DNA from: Shewanella sp. MR-4
Lineage (GTDB): Bacteria > Pseudomonadota > Gammaproteobacteria > Enterobacterales > Shewanellaceae
Assembly (NCBI RefSeq): GCF_000014685.1
Contig: NC_008321.1
Span: 1-64,000 of the forward strand
DNA: 64,000 bases
Direction: 5' to 3'
The notes under the pieces are model-generated. The model was not told the DNA's origin, did no database searches, and saw only the letters and a list, made by a program, of their open reading frames with translations. The stretch's first letter is position 1; every line of letters begins with the position of its first letter. Shown in pieces: positions 12,335 to 21,172 of this stretch. The translations under genes were made by a program, and so were the position numbers.

Positions 12335-12907
12335 ATGGAAGAAATCCGCTGTAATTGGGTCAGCGATGATCCCTTGTATCGTGAGTACCACGATAAGGTG
12401 TGGGGGCGCCCAGTTTATGATTCGAAGGAGTTATTTGCCAAGCTCTGTTTAGACGGGCAACAAGCTGGGTTGTCTTGGATTACTATCTTAAAGAAACAAC
12501 AAAATTACGAACAAGCCTTTGCGGATTTTGAGCCCGCAGTGATTGCAACTTTCGACGATGCTAAGGTAGAGGAGTTGATGAACAATCCTGGTATTGTTCG
12601 TAATCGCCTTAAGATCCATTCGATTATTCGTAATGCAAAAGGTTATTTAGCCTACACTGCGGATGGCAAAGATTTTGCTGAATTTCTGTGGAGCTTTGTT
12701 GGTGGTAAGCCTTTGGTTAATCAGTTTACTTCTATGTCGCAGGTGCCAGCACAGACACCTGAGTCTGAGGCCATGTCCAAGGCGTTAAAAAAACTCGGCT
12801 TTAACTTTGTTGGCCCAACGATTTGTTATGCTTTTATGCAGGCAGTGGGAATGGTGAACGATCATCTAGTTGATTGCATCGCCTATGATGCTTGCTGTGG
12901 CGGCTAA
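12335..12907 (+). CDS. tag: DNA-3-methyladenine glycosylase I
   Basis: Tag excises 3-methyladenine from alkylated DNA to start base-excision repair. The 190-residue protein keeps the Tag-type zinc snap: Cys6 near the N-terminus, His in YREYHDKVWG, and a C-terminal NDHLVDC His/Cys pair. The core GQQAGLSWITILKK and WSFVGGKP are family hallmarks. The gene is monocistronic, converges on the amidohydrolase gene, and ends at the perfect palindrome that also contains a parS core. Confidence 0.95.
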   Translation: MEEIRCNWVSDDPLYREYHDKVWGRPVYDSKELFAKLCLDGQQAGLSWITILKKQQNYEQAFADFEPAVIATFDDAKVEELMNNPGIVRNRLKIHSIIRNAKGYLAYTADGKDFAEFLWSFVGGKPLVNQFTSMSQVPAQTPESEAMSKALKKLGFNFVGPTICYAFMQAVGMVNDHLVDCIAYDACCGG

Positions 12908-12943
12908 TAAGTCACTTATCTTATTGAGCTAACATCCAAAATA

Positions 12944-12975
12944 AAAAGGCATGTTCCACGTGGAACATGCCTTTT
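12944..12975. terminator. Perfect 32-bp palindrome: terminator and parS
   Basis: Two 16-bp arms (12944-12959 and 12960-12975) are exact reverse complements with no loop. The outer part is AAAAGGCA/TGCCTTTT, which gives each strand a U-rich tail. It lies between convergent tag and the amidohydrolase gene, where a bidirectional terminator is expected. The inner 16 bp are an exact parS-like site. Confidence 0.8.
12952..12967. promoter_or_regulatory. parS-like site 3
   Basis: TGTTCCACGTGGAACA is a perfect 16-bp palindrome, identical to the sites at 14226 and 17236. It forms the centre of the 32-bp palindrome between tag and the amidohydrolase gene. Confidence 0.85.
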
Positions 12976-12995
12976 GTTATTTCACCTTGTTGAGA

Positions 12996-15900
12996 TTAGA
13001 TTTTCTCGAAGAAGAAAGGCTTACGCTGTTGCTTGTTACCATTGAGTTGGTTCATCGACTCAGCGTCGAACAACTTACCATTGACCATGGTAAAAGTGAC
13101 TTTATCTGTGAGTCGAATATCCGCTAATGGGTCGCCATCGATTACGATTAAGTCTGCAAGTTTACCTGTTTTAATTGAGCCAAGTTGATGCTCTAGACCG
13201 AAGGTGGTGGCTGGGTTGATGGTCGCTGTTTTGAGCACATCCATATTGCTCATACCGCCTTGGGCGAACATCCACATTTCCCAATGTGCGGCTAAACCCT
13301 CACGCTGACCGTGGGCGCCAATATTTGAATGCACACCTAACTTATTGAACTCATTCGCGACTTTAGCAACATTGAAGTGGTTGTAGTGACTGTCTGGTGC
13401 ATGGGGGCGACGCATTGAGCGAGCCTGCAAAATGTCGCTTGGCACATACATAGACAAACGTGGATGTGCCCACACATCGGTCTTATCGTACCAATAGTTT
13501 TCACCCGAGATGCCGCCGTAGGCGACGACTAAGGTTGGAGTGTAACCGACCTTAGTTTGGCTCCAGAACTGTTTAATATCGTTATAAATATTTGCCACGG
13601 GTAATGAGTGTTCTACGGTTGTATGGCCATCGGCAACCATGGTGAGGTTATGCTGTAGCAAGCTGCCACCCTCTGGCACGACCATCATTTCGAGTTCGCG
13701 AGCTGCAGCGATAACCTGTTGTCTTTGATTGCGACGCGGTTGGTTGTAGCTCTTAACGCTAAAGGCACCAACTTTTTTCAGTCGCTCTAAATGGAATTTC
13801 GCATCATCGAGTGAGTCGATATGCGAGGTGTAGCCGGGAGCATTTGCGCCATAGAGAATTGTTCCAGTCGAGAAAATGCGTGGACCAACAATGTGACCTG
13901 CTTTTTGCTGTTCCGAGGCGGCAAAAATCTCAGTGGTATCGTTTGACGGATCATGAATAGTTGTCACGCCTAAGGATAATCCAGAGTAGAGTGCCCAGTT
14001 TTGTTGTGGCACGATTTCATCGTCGGCCTGAGCACCATGGGCATGCGCATCGAACAAACCGGGCATAATGGATTTGCCACCTATATCGATGACTTGTGCA
14101 TCCTTTGGAATTGCCGTGTTTGCATCGCCAACGGTTAGAATATGGTTGTCTTTGACGATCACTACGCCCTTATCGATCACTTGATCATTTTCCATGGTGA
14201 TCACTTTGCCGCCGACAAAGGCGACTGTTCCACGTGGAACATCTGCCTTTTCGGTAAAGCCTAAGTTGATAATGCTTGGCTTCGCTTGCTCGTCCTTTTT
14301 AAGATACTGGGAATCAACATTGGCTTGGTACAGTTCTGGGCCAAGAGTCCAATAGAGTTGGTTACTCTTGCTATTCCAGCTGATGCTTTCGCCAGCTCGC
14401 ACACTTAACTGGGTGACGGGAAGATTGCTGGCGTTAGGGCCGATTTCAACCGTTTCACCATGTTTAGCAAAGGGGGTAACCCAAACTTTAAAACGCTCGG
14501 CAAAGGCCAGTTGTTCGCCGTCGGGTGAAACTCTAAATTCGGTTGCATGCTTACTGCTGTAGTGAACGCGCTTATCAAACCCATCTAGGTTAATTGAGGC
14601 AAGCTGTGGCGTGTCGTTTTCACCAGTGTTCATAAAGAAAATGCGGTCTGCCGAAGCGCCGAATTGTGCTTGATAACCCTCTGCAGTGATTTTCTTATTC
14701 TGTTTGGTTTTTAAATCAACCTTGTACAGGCCAGGTTCCTGCGACCAAGTGCGAGGCGTGAGGTGTCCACCTTGGGTTTTGCGATACACAACCAGCTCAC
14801 CATTGGGTGAGAAGGTGGGCTCAACGTATTTGCCTGGTTCTGTTGAAAGTTGTTTCGCTTTGCCGCCTTTTGCACTGATCACTTGTACTGTGCCCTGGTC
14901 TTGGTCATTCCAAGTTGTGAAGACAATATTTTTGCCATCACGCGACCACTGGGGATAGAGTTCTTCAATGTCGTTACCTAACTCGGTTAAGCGTGACATC
15001 TTGCCGTCGGGAAGCGTCTTCAACCAGATTTTACCTAATGCTTCAAAGGCGACCTTACTGCCATCCGGTGAAACTTGTGCCATTCGCAGCATTTTTACGT
15101 CGAACACATCCTTATCAATATCTTGTTTAAAGCGTACTGAAGGCTGCACATCTAACTGGGTTTTGACGCTGAAGGGAATGTTGGTGACCGTTTTATTGGC
15201 CACATTCAGACGATTGATTTTGCCTTTAGCCCAGAAAAAAATATCTTTGTTATCTTGAGTCCAAGCCATAGTGGGATAGACACCGTGGATTGCCCAGGTC
15301 TCTTGCATATCGCGGTCTAAATCGCCGTACAGTTTAGTCGTTTCGCCGGATTTTAAATCGAGTAAATACAAAGAGGATTGGAAATCATCTCGCTTGATAT
15401 ACGCCAGTTTGGTGCCGTCAGGACTCGGTGTTGGACGAATGGCGCCACCGGTTCCTTCGATCAAGATTTCAATATCACCCGTTTGGGTATCGTAACGCTT
15501 GATTTTATAGATGCCGTTTACTGAGTCTTTGGAATAATGGAAAGTTTTCCCCGGAGTATCATCCTGACTGAAATAGATATAGCGGCCATCGGGTGAATAG
15601 GCTGGCTCGCCTAAATCCTTTTCATCGTTAGGACGTTCGGTGAGTTTAACGCCTTCGCCACCGGCGACATGATAGAGCCAGACTTCGCCGGCGCCTAAAC
15701 TACGACTGGCGGTAAAATGCTTACGACCGACTAAATATTGCGAATCAGGGCTCCACGCAGGACTGTTGAGTAAACGAAAGGTTTCCGTCGTGACAGTGCG
15801 TGGATTGCTGCCGTCGGCGTCCATAATCCAAATATTGTCGCCACCATCTGCATCAGAGGTGAAGGCAATGTGCTTACCATCTGGGCTATACACGGGCTGC

Positions 15901-16184
15901 ATTTGCCAAGCTATGCCTTGAGCTAATGGTTTGGCTTCGCCACCTGTGACGGGGATTTGATAAATATCACCCAATAAATCAAACACTAAATGTTTACCAT
16001 CAGGGCTGACACTGATGTTCATCCAAGTGCCTTCGGTTACATCTATGGTCACTTTTTCTAGTGGAGCATTGGCTGGCGCATTGACGTCCCAACTGGTTTT
16101 TTGGGCGTCTGTTGCCTGTACGGCATGGGAACTAAGGCCAAGCATCAGGGCGATATAAAGCGGTGTCAGCTTAGGTTTCAACAT
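12996..16184 (-). CDS. Secreted amidohydrolase with N-terminal beta-propeller
   Basis: This large exported hydrolase has no assigned substrate. An N-terminal signal peptide (LYIALMLGLSSHAVQA) is followed by about 600 residues of TolB/PD40-type repeats with recurring SPDGKHLVF, SPDGKHIAFTSD and WSPDSQYL motifs. A metal-dependent amidohydrolase domain starts near residue 650: KSIMPGLFDAHAHG gives the HxH metal ligands, then GHTTVEHSLP, GAHGQREGLAAHWEM and the C-terminal GKLADLIVIDGDPL. The start ATG at 16184 has AGGA six bases upstream. It reads as a single gene facing tag, and a parS-like site lies inside it. Confidence 0.88.
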   Translation of the reverse strand: MLKPKLTPLYIALMLGLSSHAVQATDAQKTSWDVNAPANAPLEKVTIDVTEGTWMNISVSPDGKHLVFDLLGDIYQIPVTGGEAKPLAQGIAWQMQPVYSPDGKHIAFTSDADGGDNIWIMDADGSNPRTVTTETFRLLNSPAWSPDSQYLVGRKHFTASRSLGAGEVWLYHVAGGEGVKLTERPNDEKDLGEPAYSPDGRYIYFSQDDTPGKTFHYSKDSVNGIYKIKRYDTQTGDIEILIEGTGGAIRPTPSPDGTKLAYIKRDDFQSSLYLLDLKSGETTKLYGDLDRDMQETWAIHGVYPTMAWTQDNKDIFFWAKGKINRLNVANKTVTNIPFSVKTQLDVQPSVRFKQDIDKDVFDVKMLRMAQVSPDGSKVAFEALGKIWLKTLPDGKMSRLTELGNDIEELYPQWSRDGKNIVFTTWNDQDQGTVQVISAKGGKAKQLSTEPGKYVEPTFSPNGELVVYRKTQGGHLTPRTWSQEPGLYKVDLKTKQNKKITAEGYQAQFGASADRIFFMNTGENDTPQLASINLDGFDKRVHYSSKHATEFRVSPDGEQLAFAERFKVWVTPFAKHGETVEIGPNASNLPVTQLSVRAGESISWNSKSNQLYWTLGPELYQANVDSQYLKKDEQAKPSIINLGFTEKADVPRGTVAFVGGKVITMENDQVIDKGVVIVKDNHILTVGDANTAIPKDAQVIDIGGKSIMPGLFDAHAHGAQADDEIVPQQNWALYSGLSLGVTTIHDPSNDTTEIFAASEQQKAGHIVGPRIFSTGTILYGANAPGYTSHIDSLDDAKFHLERLKKVGAFSVKSYNQPRRNQRQQVIAAARELEMMVVPEGGSLLQHNLTMVADGHTTVEHSLPVANIYNDIKQFWSQTKVGYTPTLVVAYGGISGENYWYDKTDVWAHPRLSMYVPSDILQARSMRRPHAPDSHYNHFNVAKVANEFNKLGVHSNIGAHGQREGLAAHWEMWMFAQGGMSNMDVLKTATINPATTFGLEHQLGSIKTGKLADLIVIDGDPLADIRLTDKVTFTMVNGKLFDAESMNQLNGNKQQRKPFFFEKI
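14226..14241. promoter_or_regulatory. parS-like site 4 (inside amidohydrolase gene)
   Basis: TGTTCCACGTGGAACA is an exact copy of the 16-bp palindrome. On the coding (minus) strand it lies at the segment encoding DVPRGTV, between the propeller and the amidohydrolase domain. Confidence 0.82.
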
Positions 16185-16341
16185 GTTATGTCCTGTTATC
16201 GTTATTCTAGGGCTTTGCTGTTATCGGATTAGATAAATTTTTGTTAATGCTGCGCTAAGTTATCGCACAAATACCCAGTAAGGAAAACGGAAATACTGTT
16301 TCAATTAATGACCGAGGGCAGAAGCTGAGGCGGGGTAAGGT

Positions 16342-16370
16342 GTGGGAGAGTAATGTGGCTTACTCCCCAC
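16342..16370 (-). terminator. Hairpin downstream of the MOSC gene
   Basis: GTGGG(A)GAGTAA and TTACTCCCCAC form an 11-bp stem with a single bulged base and a 6-nt loop, directly after the stop of the MOSC gene. A U-tract is lacking, so termination here is uncertain. The rest of the gap to the amidohydrolase start at 16184 holds no ORF that I can support. Confidence 0.45.
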
Positions 16371-16380
16371 GAAGTGGTGA

Positions 16381-16818
16381 TTAGTCTAATGTAACGGGGT
16401 CGCCGATATGGATCATGGCATCATTGATGACACGGCAGGTGACGCCGCCTCGCCAATCGGGAGTAAGCGCGGATTCCAAGCCAGCATGAGCCTGTTCCAT
16501 CTTCTTGCAGGGATCGGTTTCACCTGTTACTTCGAGGCAGAGATCACCAATGCGGAGCTGCTTACCCACATCCGCTGCCCCAAAACTATATCCATCGACT
16601 AATAGGTTTGCTCGGCGAGTCGTCCAAGGTAAATTTGCATCTATGCTCTGACAAGCTATTTGCCACTGCTGCAGCGACAGTACCGTGACTTGCCGTTTAC
16701 CCGGGCGACCAAAAACATCTTTTTCGACGCCGCTGTGCTGGGTGACATTCGCGCATAGCACTTCGTTCATTGGCCCGCGTTTAACCGTTTTGTAGGCGAT
16801 AGCAACTAGTTTCGGCAT
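16381..16818 (-). CDS. MOSC domain protein
   Basis: MOSC domains handle molybdenum-cofactor sulfur or related sulfur-carrier chemistry. This 145-residue protein is a stand-alone domain. It shows the characteristic VKRGPMNEV strand, GVEKDVFGRPGKRQVTVLS, RRANLLVDG, the G(D)LCLEVTGETDPC block and WRGGVTCRV with the conserved cysteine. ATG 16818 is preceded by AGGACATCAAAC. It lies downstream of tusA on the same strand with a short gap, so a joint role in sulfur handling is plausible but inferred. Confidence 0.88.
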   Translation of the reverse strand: MPKLVAIAYKTVKRGPMNEVLCANVTQHSGVEKDVFGRPGKRQVTVLSLQQWQIACQSIDANLPWTTRRANLLVDGYSFGAADVGKQLRIGDLCLEVTGETDPCKKMEQAHAGLESALTPDWRGGVTCRVINDAMIHIGDPVTLD

Positions 16819-16853
16819 GTTTGATGTCCTTATCCTAATGTCGATGCAGAGAC

Positions 16854-17099
16854 TTAGAGTCCCTTTTTAATTAGATATTGATAGGGTGTTTGGCTGGTTT
16901 CACTGGCGATCAGTGTGTGGTCCATAAATTCGCAAAAGCTGGGAATATCACGTGTGGTCGCAGGATCATCTGCGATGATAAGCAGGGTTTCACCTTGTGC
17001 CATTTGTCTTACCGTTTTGCGCACCATCATTACCGGTTCAGGGCAGCGTAAACCAAGTGCATCCAGTTTGTGTTGTGCGGTTGAGAAAACGTCGTTCAT
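16854..17099 (-). CDS. tusA: Sulfur carrier protein TusA
   Basis: TusA accepts persulfide sulfur from IscS and passes it to the TusBCD/E relay for 2-thiouridine tRNA modification. The 81-residue length is standard. The single functional cysteine is in [20 protein letters not shown], the CPxP family signature near residue 19, and the [14 protein letters not shown] block is typical. ATG 17099 follows GAGGTCAC. It is upstream of the MOSC gene on the same strand. Confidence 0.95.
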   Translation of the reverse strand: MNDVFSTAQHKLDALGLRCPEPVMMVRKTVRQMAQGETLLIIADDPATTRDIPSFCEFMDHTLIASETSQTPYQYLIKKGL

Positions 17100-17187
17100 G
17101 TGACCTCGCGTGAACGGTTAAACAGAATTGGCTAATGTTACTCCAGTGATTTGGATAAACCAAGTTGATGCCCTTAATTTGTGATGG

Positions 17188-17206
17188 GGCTGGAATTGCT
17201 CCAGCC
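17188..17206 (-). terminator. Hairpin after the diguanylate cyclase gene
   Basis: A 7-bp stem, GGCTGGA/TCCAGCC with a 5-nt loop, lies about 50 bp past the stop of the cyclase gene. No strong U-tract is present, so this is a tentative terminator. Confidence 0.35.
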
Positions 17207-17235
17207 AAACAGATGTTTGCTCGAAACCATCGAAA

Positions 17236-17251
17236 TGTTCCACGTGGAACA
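17236..17251. promoter_or_regulatory. parS-like site 5
   Basis: TGTTCCACGTGGAACA is a perfect palindrome in the gap between tusA and the cyclase gene, six bases from the cyclase stop codon. It is the rightmost parS-like site in the window. Confidence 0.85.
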
Positions 17252-17257
17252 ACATCA

Positions 17258-18451
17258 TTATTCGGCGATTTTATCTATGATTGGCGAAGCTGATTCATGG
17301 GGGCAGAACTCTGCTGCGTCGAGGTTTAGAGTCTCTATGTTGCTCATCTCGGTTTTTAAATCATTGGCTGCCGTCGCTGGTAACTGTGATTTAGCTGCTC
17401 GTGCGCGTTTGTAGCTATACATTTTTTGATCGGCTTTATGGATTAGGGTATTGGCATCATCGTAGTCGTAGGGGCCAGTATCCACGATGCCAAAGCTTAA
17501 TGAGATGTTATTCAGATGGCGCTTGATATTCTGGTTAAAGCGTTCGATAAAATGATCTCTGGCTTGTTCCTCACGGCAGTTGGGCATGATGATACAAAAC
17601 TCATCACCACCATAGCGAAAACAATGGTCTTCCGCTCGGGTACTTTCCTTTATTGATTGAGCGACGGCTCTGAGTACTTCATCTCCCGCTCTATGGCCTT
17701 GGCTATCATTAAAGTGTTTGAAGTCATCCACATCGAGATAAATAACGCTTACGGGTTCGGCACGTCTTTGCGCGGCTCTTAGGATGCGAGTGGCAAATTC
17801 CTGCAAGTGACGCACGTTTAGTAAGCCGGTTAATGGATCTGTTTGAGATAACTCTTCGAGTTGTTGAGTACGCTCTTTGACTTTGCTCTCCATACTTTGA
17901 GCGTAACGTTCCGCCTTGTCTTTGGCGTTCTCAATTTCAGAAACCAAGCTGCGAATATATGTATCAAACACTAAGGTAACATCGAAAAGCACTAGCTTGT
18001 CGATGGCGATTCTAATGCGTTCATTTTGAGCGGCGTCTTTAACCGAGTTGTTAATCTCCGCATAAATCAGTTCTTTTAGGGTATGAACGGCAGAGAGGTA
18101 GAGTTTGGGTTCGACGCCGATACGTTTGTGCACTAAGCCAATCCTTAGGCGGTTGTTTACATATTCTAAATCGTACACACCATTAAACAGGTCAAGCACA
18201 TAGCGTCTCTGAGCGGTACGCAAACGAGCCAGAGTGTCGGAGTCACCAATCAACAACGCAATTTCAGATACACTGGTTTGCAGGCCATAGAAGTCATCAA
18301 CGATTTTGTCTATGTTCGCTTCAATCACAGGCTTGAAGGATTGAAGCGCTCTGACATCCGCCAAGGTAAAAGAGAACAAGGATTTGCGAAAATCAATCTC
18401 AAGCTCAGTGATCCGCATTTGTTCAAAAAGCGTTTGATCCGTTTGCAGCAT
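17258..18451 (-). CDS. Globin-coupled diguanylate cyclase
   Basis: This predicted haem-based gas sensor makes cyclic di-GMP from GTP. The 397-residue protein has an N-terminal globin-coupled sensor domain (about 15-170) with RIGLVHKRIGVEP, giving a candidate proximal His108. A coiled linker with KVKERTQQLEELSQTDPLTGLLN leads into a GGDEF domain (about 200-360). The active site RYGGDEF is intact, and RAED five residues upstream is a complete RxxD product-inhibition site, so feedback control is expected. The start ATG has GAGGGAGTTATT upstream. The layout resembles E. coli DosC, with oxygen the likely signal by analogy. Confidence 0.92.
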   Translation of the reverse strand: MLQTDQTLFEQMRITELEIDFRKSLFSFTLADVRALQSFKPVIEANIDKIVDDFYGLQTSVSEIALLIGDSDTLARLRTAQRRYVLDLFNGVYDLEYVNNRLRIGLVHKRIGVEPKLYLSAVHTLKELIYAEINNSVKDAAQNERIRIAIDKLVLFDVTLVFDTYIRSLVSEIENAKDKAERYAQSMESKVKERTQQLEELSQTDPLTGLLNVRHLQEFATRILRAAQRRAEPVSVIYLDVDDFKHFNDSQGHRAGDEVLRAVAQSIKESTRAEDHCFRYGGDEFCIIMPNCREEQARDHFIERFNQNIKRHLNNISLSFGIVDTGPYDYDDANTLIHKADQKMYSYKRARAAKSQLPATAANDLKTEMSNIETLNLDAAEFCPHESASPIIDKIAE

Positions 18452-18631
18452 AATAACTCCCTCATCGCGTAAATGATGAAAAGCATCCTTGCCTTTGGTT
18501 ACGCCGTGTTATGACGGTTAAACGCGGATAAGTGCACTAAGGATATTTACCAAGTTAAGTCGAAAACTACCCGATTTTCAAATTGATGAGGCGGTGTGAG
18601 TAAGATTATTAATAGAACGAAATGAAATGAG

Positions 18632-18656
18632 TGTCCCGTCCTAAGATAGGTTGACA
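18632..18656. repeat. IS terminal inverted repeat (right end of the element)
   Basis: The 25-bp end begins TGTCCCGTCCT and closes with GTTGACA. It lies just after the orfB stop, so it is the transposase-distal end. Confidence 0.88.
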
Positions 18657-18660
18657 GTTT

Positions 18661-19464
18661 TTAGGCCAGCTCCAGTAGCTGGCCTTTTCTATTGTGCACC
18701 TGATTAGGGGTTGCCATATTCAAACTCAGATGCGGTCTCATATCGTTGTATATTGCTATCGATTCTCTAACAAGTATCTTCAGCTCCGCAAATGTCCTAC
18801 ATCGGTGCAGTAAAAACTCCTGCTTCAGTATGCCATTCACTCTTTCTGCCAATGCATTTTGGTAGCAATCATAACCATCCGTCATTGACGGCTGGATTTG
18901 GCTCGCCTGAAGCGCATTCTGATAAACTGCTGAGCAGTATTGTAAACCTCTGTCTGAGTGATGCACTGCGTTGCCGATATAGCGTTTATCTTTTATGGCC
19001 ATTTTTAACGCTTTCACCACACTCTCGGCTTTCATGTCTTTACTCACGTGATGACCGACTATCTTACGAGAACTGGCATCGGTGACCAGTGACAGGTAGT
19101 GCACACCTTGGTCTGACTCAAGATAGGTGATATCACTGACCAGTACATGCCCTGCATCATGCAGTCCTTCCTCTTTCAGCAAATTAGGATGCTTCTTCAT
19201 CCAGTGTTTGCTGAACGTGGTTTTTGTGTAGCTTTTCTTCGGTTTAACCAGTAAACCTTCACTTCTCAAATAGGTAAAGAACCCATCTCGCCCGAGTTTA
19301 ATATCGTGCTCAACCAGCTTGGATTTTATCAACGTGTAGAGCTTACGGGCCCCTAACCTTGGCATATATTTACGCCAGTACTGGACCCAGTCTTTGATGA
19401 CCGATAGCTCAGCTCTACGACTTTCCATTCGAGCAACTGCCTGATAAATACCTTGCCTCGACAT
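18661..19464 (-). CDS. IS3-family transposase OrfB (DDE integrase domain)
   Basis: This is the catalytic part of the transposase. It has an N-terminal helix-turn-helix-like segment (SRQGIYQAVARMESRR) and the KPKKSY region, followed by an rve integrase core. The DDE triad is visible as SDITYL, HHSDRGLQY and NALAERVNGILKQE. The -1 frame is open from the slippery heptamer in orfA through to this ATG, so the main product should be an OrfAB fusion. The 267-residue stand-alone form would start at 19464. Confidence 0.95.
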   Translation of the reverse strand: MSRQGIYQAVARMESRRAELSVIKDWVQYWRKYMPRLGARKLYTLIKSKLVEHDIKLGRDGFFTYLRSEGLLVKPKKSYTKTTFSKHWMKKHPNLLKEEGLHDAGHVLVSDITYLESDQGVHYLSLVTDASSRKIVGHHVSKDMKAESVVKALKMAIKDKRYIGNAVHHSDRGLQYCSAVYQNALQASQIQPSMTDGYDCYQNALAERVNGILKQEFLLHRCRTFAELKILVRESIAIYNDMRPHLSLNMATPNQVHNRKGQLLELA

Positions 19465-19493
19465 ACCCGCAGCACGACATGCGGCAGCGAGGT

Positions 19494-19889
19494 TTATTTC
19501 GCCGTTGCTTTTTGCTTGCCAGACGTACCGGATAAGTACTTTTTTCTGAGGCCTGCTCCATATTCATTGTCCATGATATCAACCATACCATTGAGGATTT
19601 TGTTACGCAGTTTCTCTTCTGCTAACTCACGTTCAAGGCGCTTGATAGTTTCGGCAGGGGTTTCTTTTGACTTAGGCATAAGGGGATGCTGAAAAGGTTT
19701 CGACCAATCGAGTCTACCATGTTTTCTAAGCCAAACGAGTACCGTTGAACGGCCTTGAATACCAAAATGGGCTTGGGCTTGTTTGTACGTCATTTCGCCT
19801 TTTTCAACACGCTCTACAACGCCTAATTTAAAGGCTAAGGTGTAATCTCGTTGTGTGCGCTTACGGCTTGAGTTAATTGATGTTGTCAT
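19494..19889 (-). CDS. IS3-family OrfA (DNA-binding subunit)
   Basis: This 131-residue protein has a helix-turn-helix near the N-terminus (YTLAFKLGVVERVEKGEMTYKQAQAHFGIQGRSTVLVWLRKHG) that recognises the IS ends. It has a leucine-zipper-like segment near IKRLERELAEEKLRNKILNG. The heptamer A AAA AAG falls in phase 15 codons before its stop, and a shift of -1 continues into orfB. Confidence 0.93.
   Translation of the reverse strand: MTTSINSSRKRTQRDYTLAFKLGVVERVEKGEMTYKQAQAHFGIQGRSTVLVWLRKHGRLDWSKPFQHPLMPKSKETPAETIKRLERELAEEKLRNKILNGMVDIMDNEYGAGLRKKYLSGTSGKQKATAK
19539..19545 (-). other. Programmed -1 frameshift heptamer (A6G)
   Basis: On the minus strand the sequence reads AGA AAA AAG, so the A AAA AAG heptamer is in phase with orfA. 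A -1 slip gives a frame free of stops through to the orfB start at 19464. A6G is the classical slip site of IS3-family elements and dnaX. Confidence 0.85.
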
Positions 19890-19905
19890 AAAGAAGTCCT
19901 CTTTA

Positions 19906-19930
19906 TGTCAACGTATTTCAGGACTAGACA
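19906..19930. repeat. IS terminal inverted repeat (left end of the element)
   Basis: Read on the minus strand it begins TGTCTAGTCCT and closes with GTTGACA, matching the other end at 20 of 25 positions. It lies 16 bp upstream of orfA. Confidence 0.88.
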
Positions 19931-19941
19931 GAGAGCAATAA

Positions 19942-19967
19942 AAAAGCCGGAGCTGAATCCGGCTTTT
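19942..19967 (-). terminator. Rho-independent terminator of fadBA
   Basis: A perfect 10-bp stem, AAAAGCCGGA/TCCGGCTTTT, surrounds a 6-nt loop, with a T-run on the minus strand. It lies 19 bp past the fadA stop and only 11 bp from the IS end. Confidence 0.9.
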
Positions 19968-19986
19968 AAAGAATGGGGTTTAGGGA

Positions 19987-21168
<1,182 letters not shown>

Positions 21169-21172
21169 CTAA

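Larger units (their letters stand above)
18632..19930 (-). mobile_element. IS3-family insertion sequence, complete, 1299 bp
   Basis: The element is bounded by 25-bp imperfect terminal inverted repeats (20 of 25 matching) and flanked by a 3-bp direct repeat GAG at 18629-18631 and 19931-19933, consistent with target duplication. Inside are orfA and orfB on the minus strand, joined by a -1 frameshift signal. All catalytic residues are present and nothing is truncated, so it may still be active. It sits just beyond the fadBA terminator and upstream of the cyclase gene, where it appears to disrupt no coding sequence. Confidence 0.95.

Noticed and set aside
17181..17414. 77-residue plus-strand frame containing the parS site
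   Set aside because: Most of it is antisense to the cyclase gene; its reading of the palindrome as FHVEQ merely reflects the repeat also present in recF.
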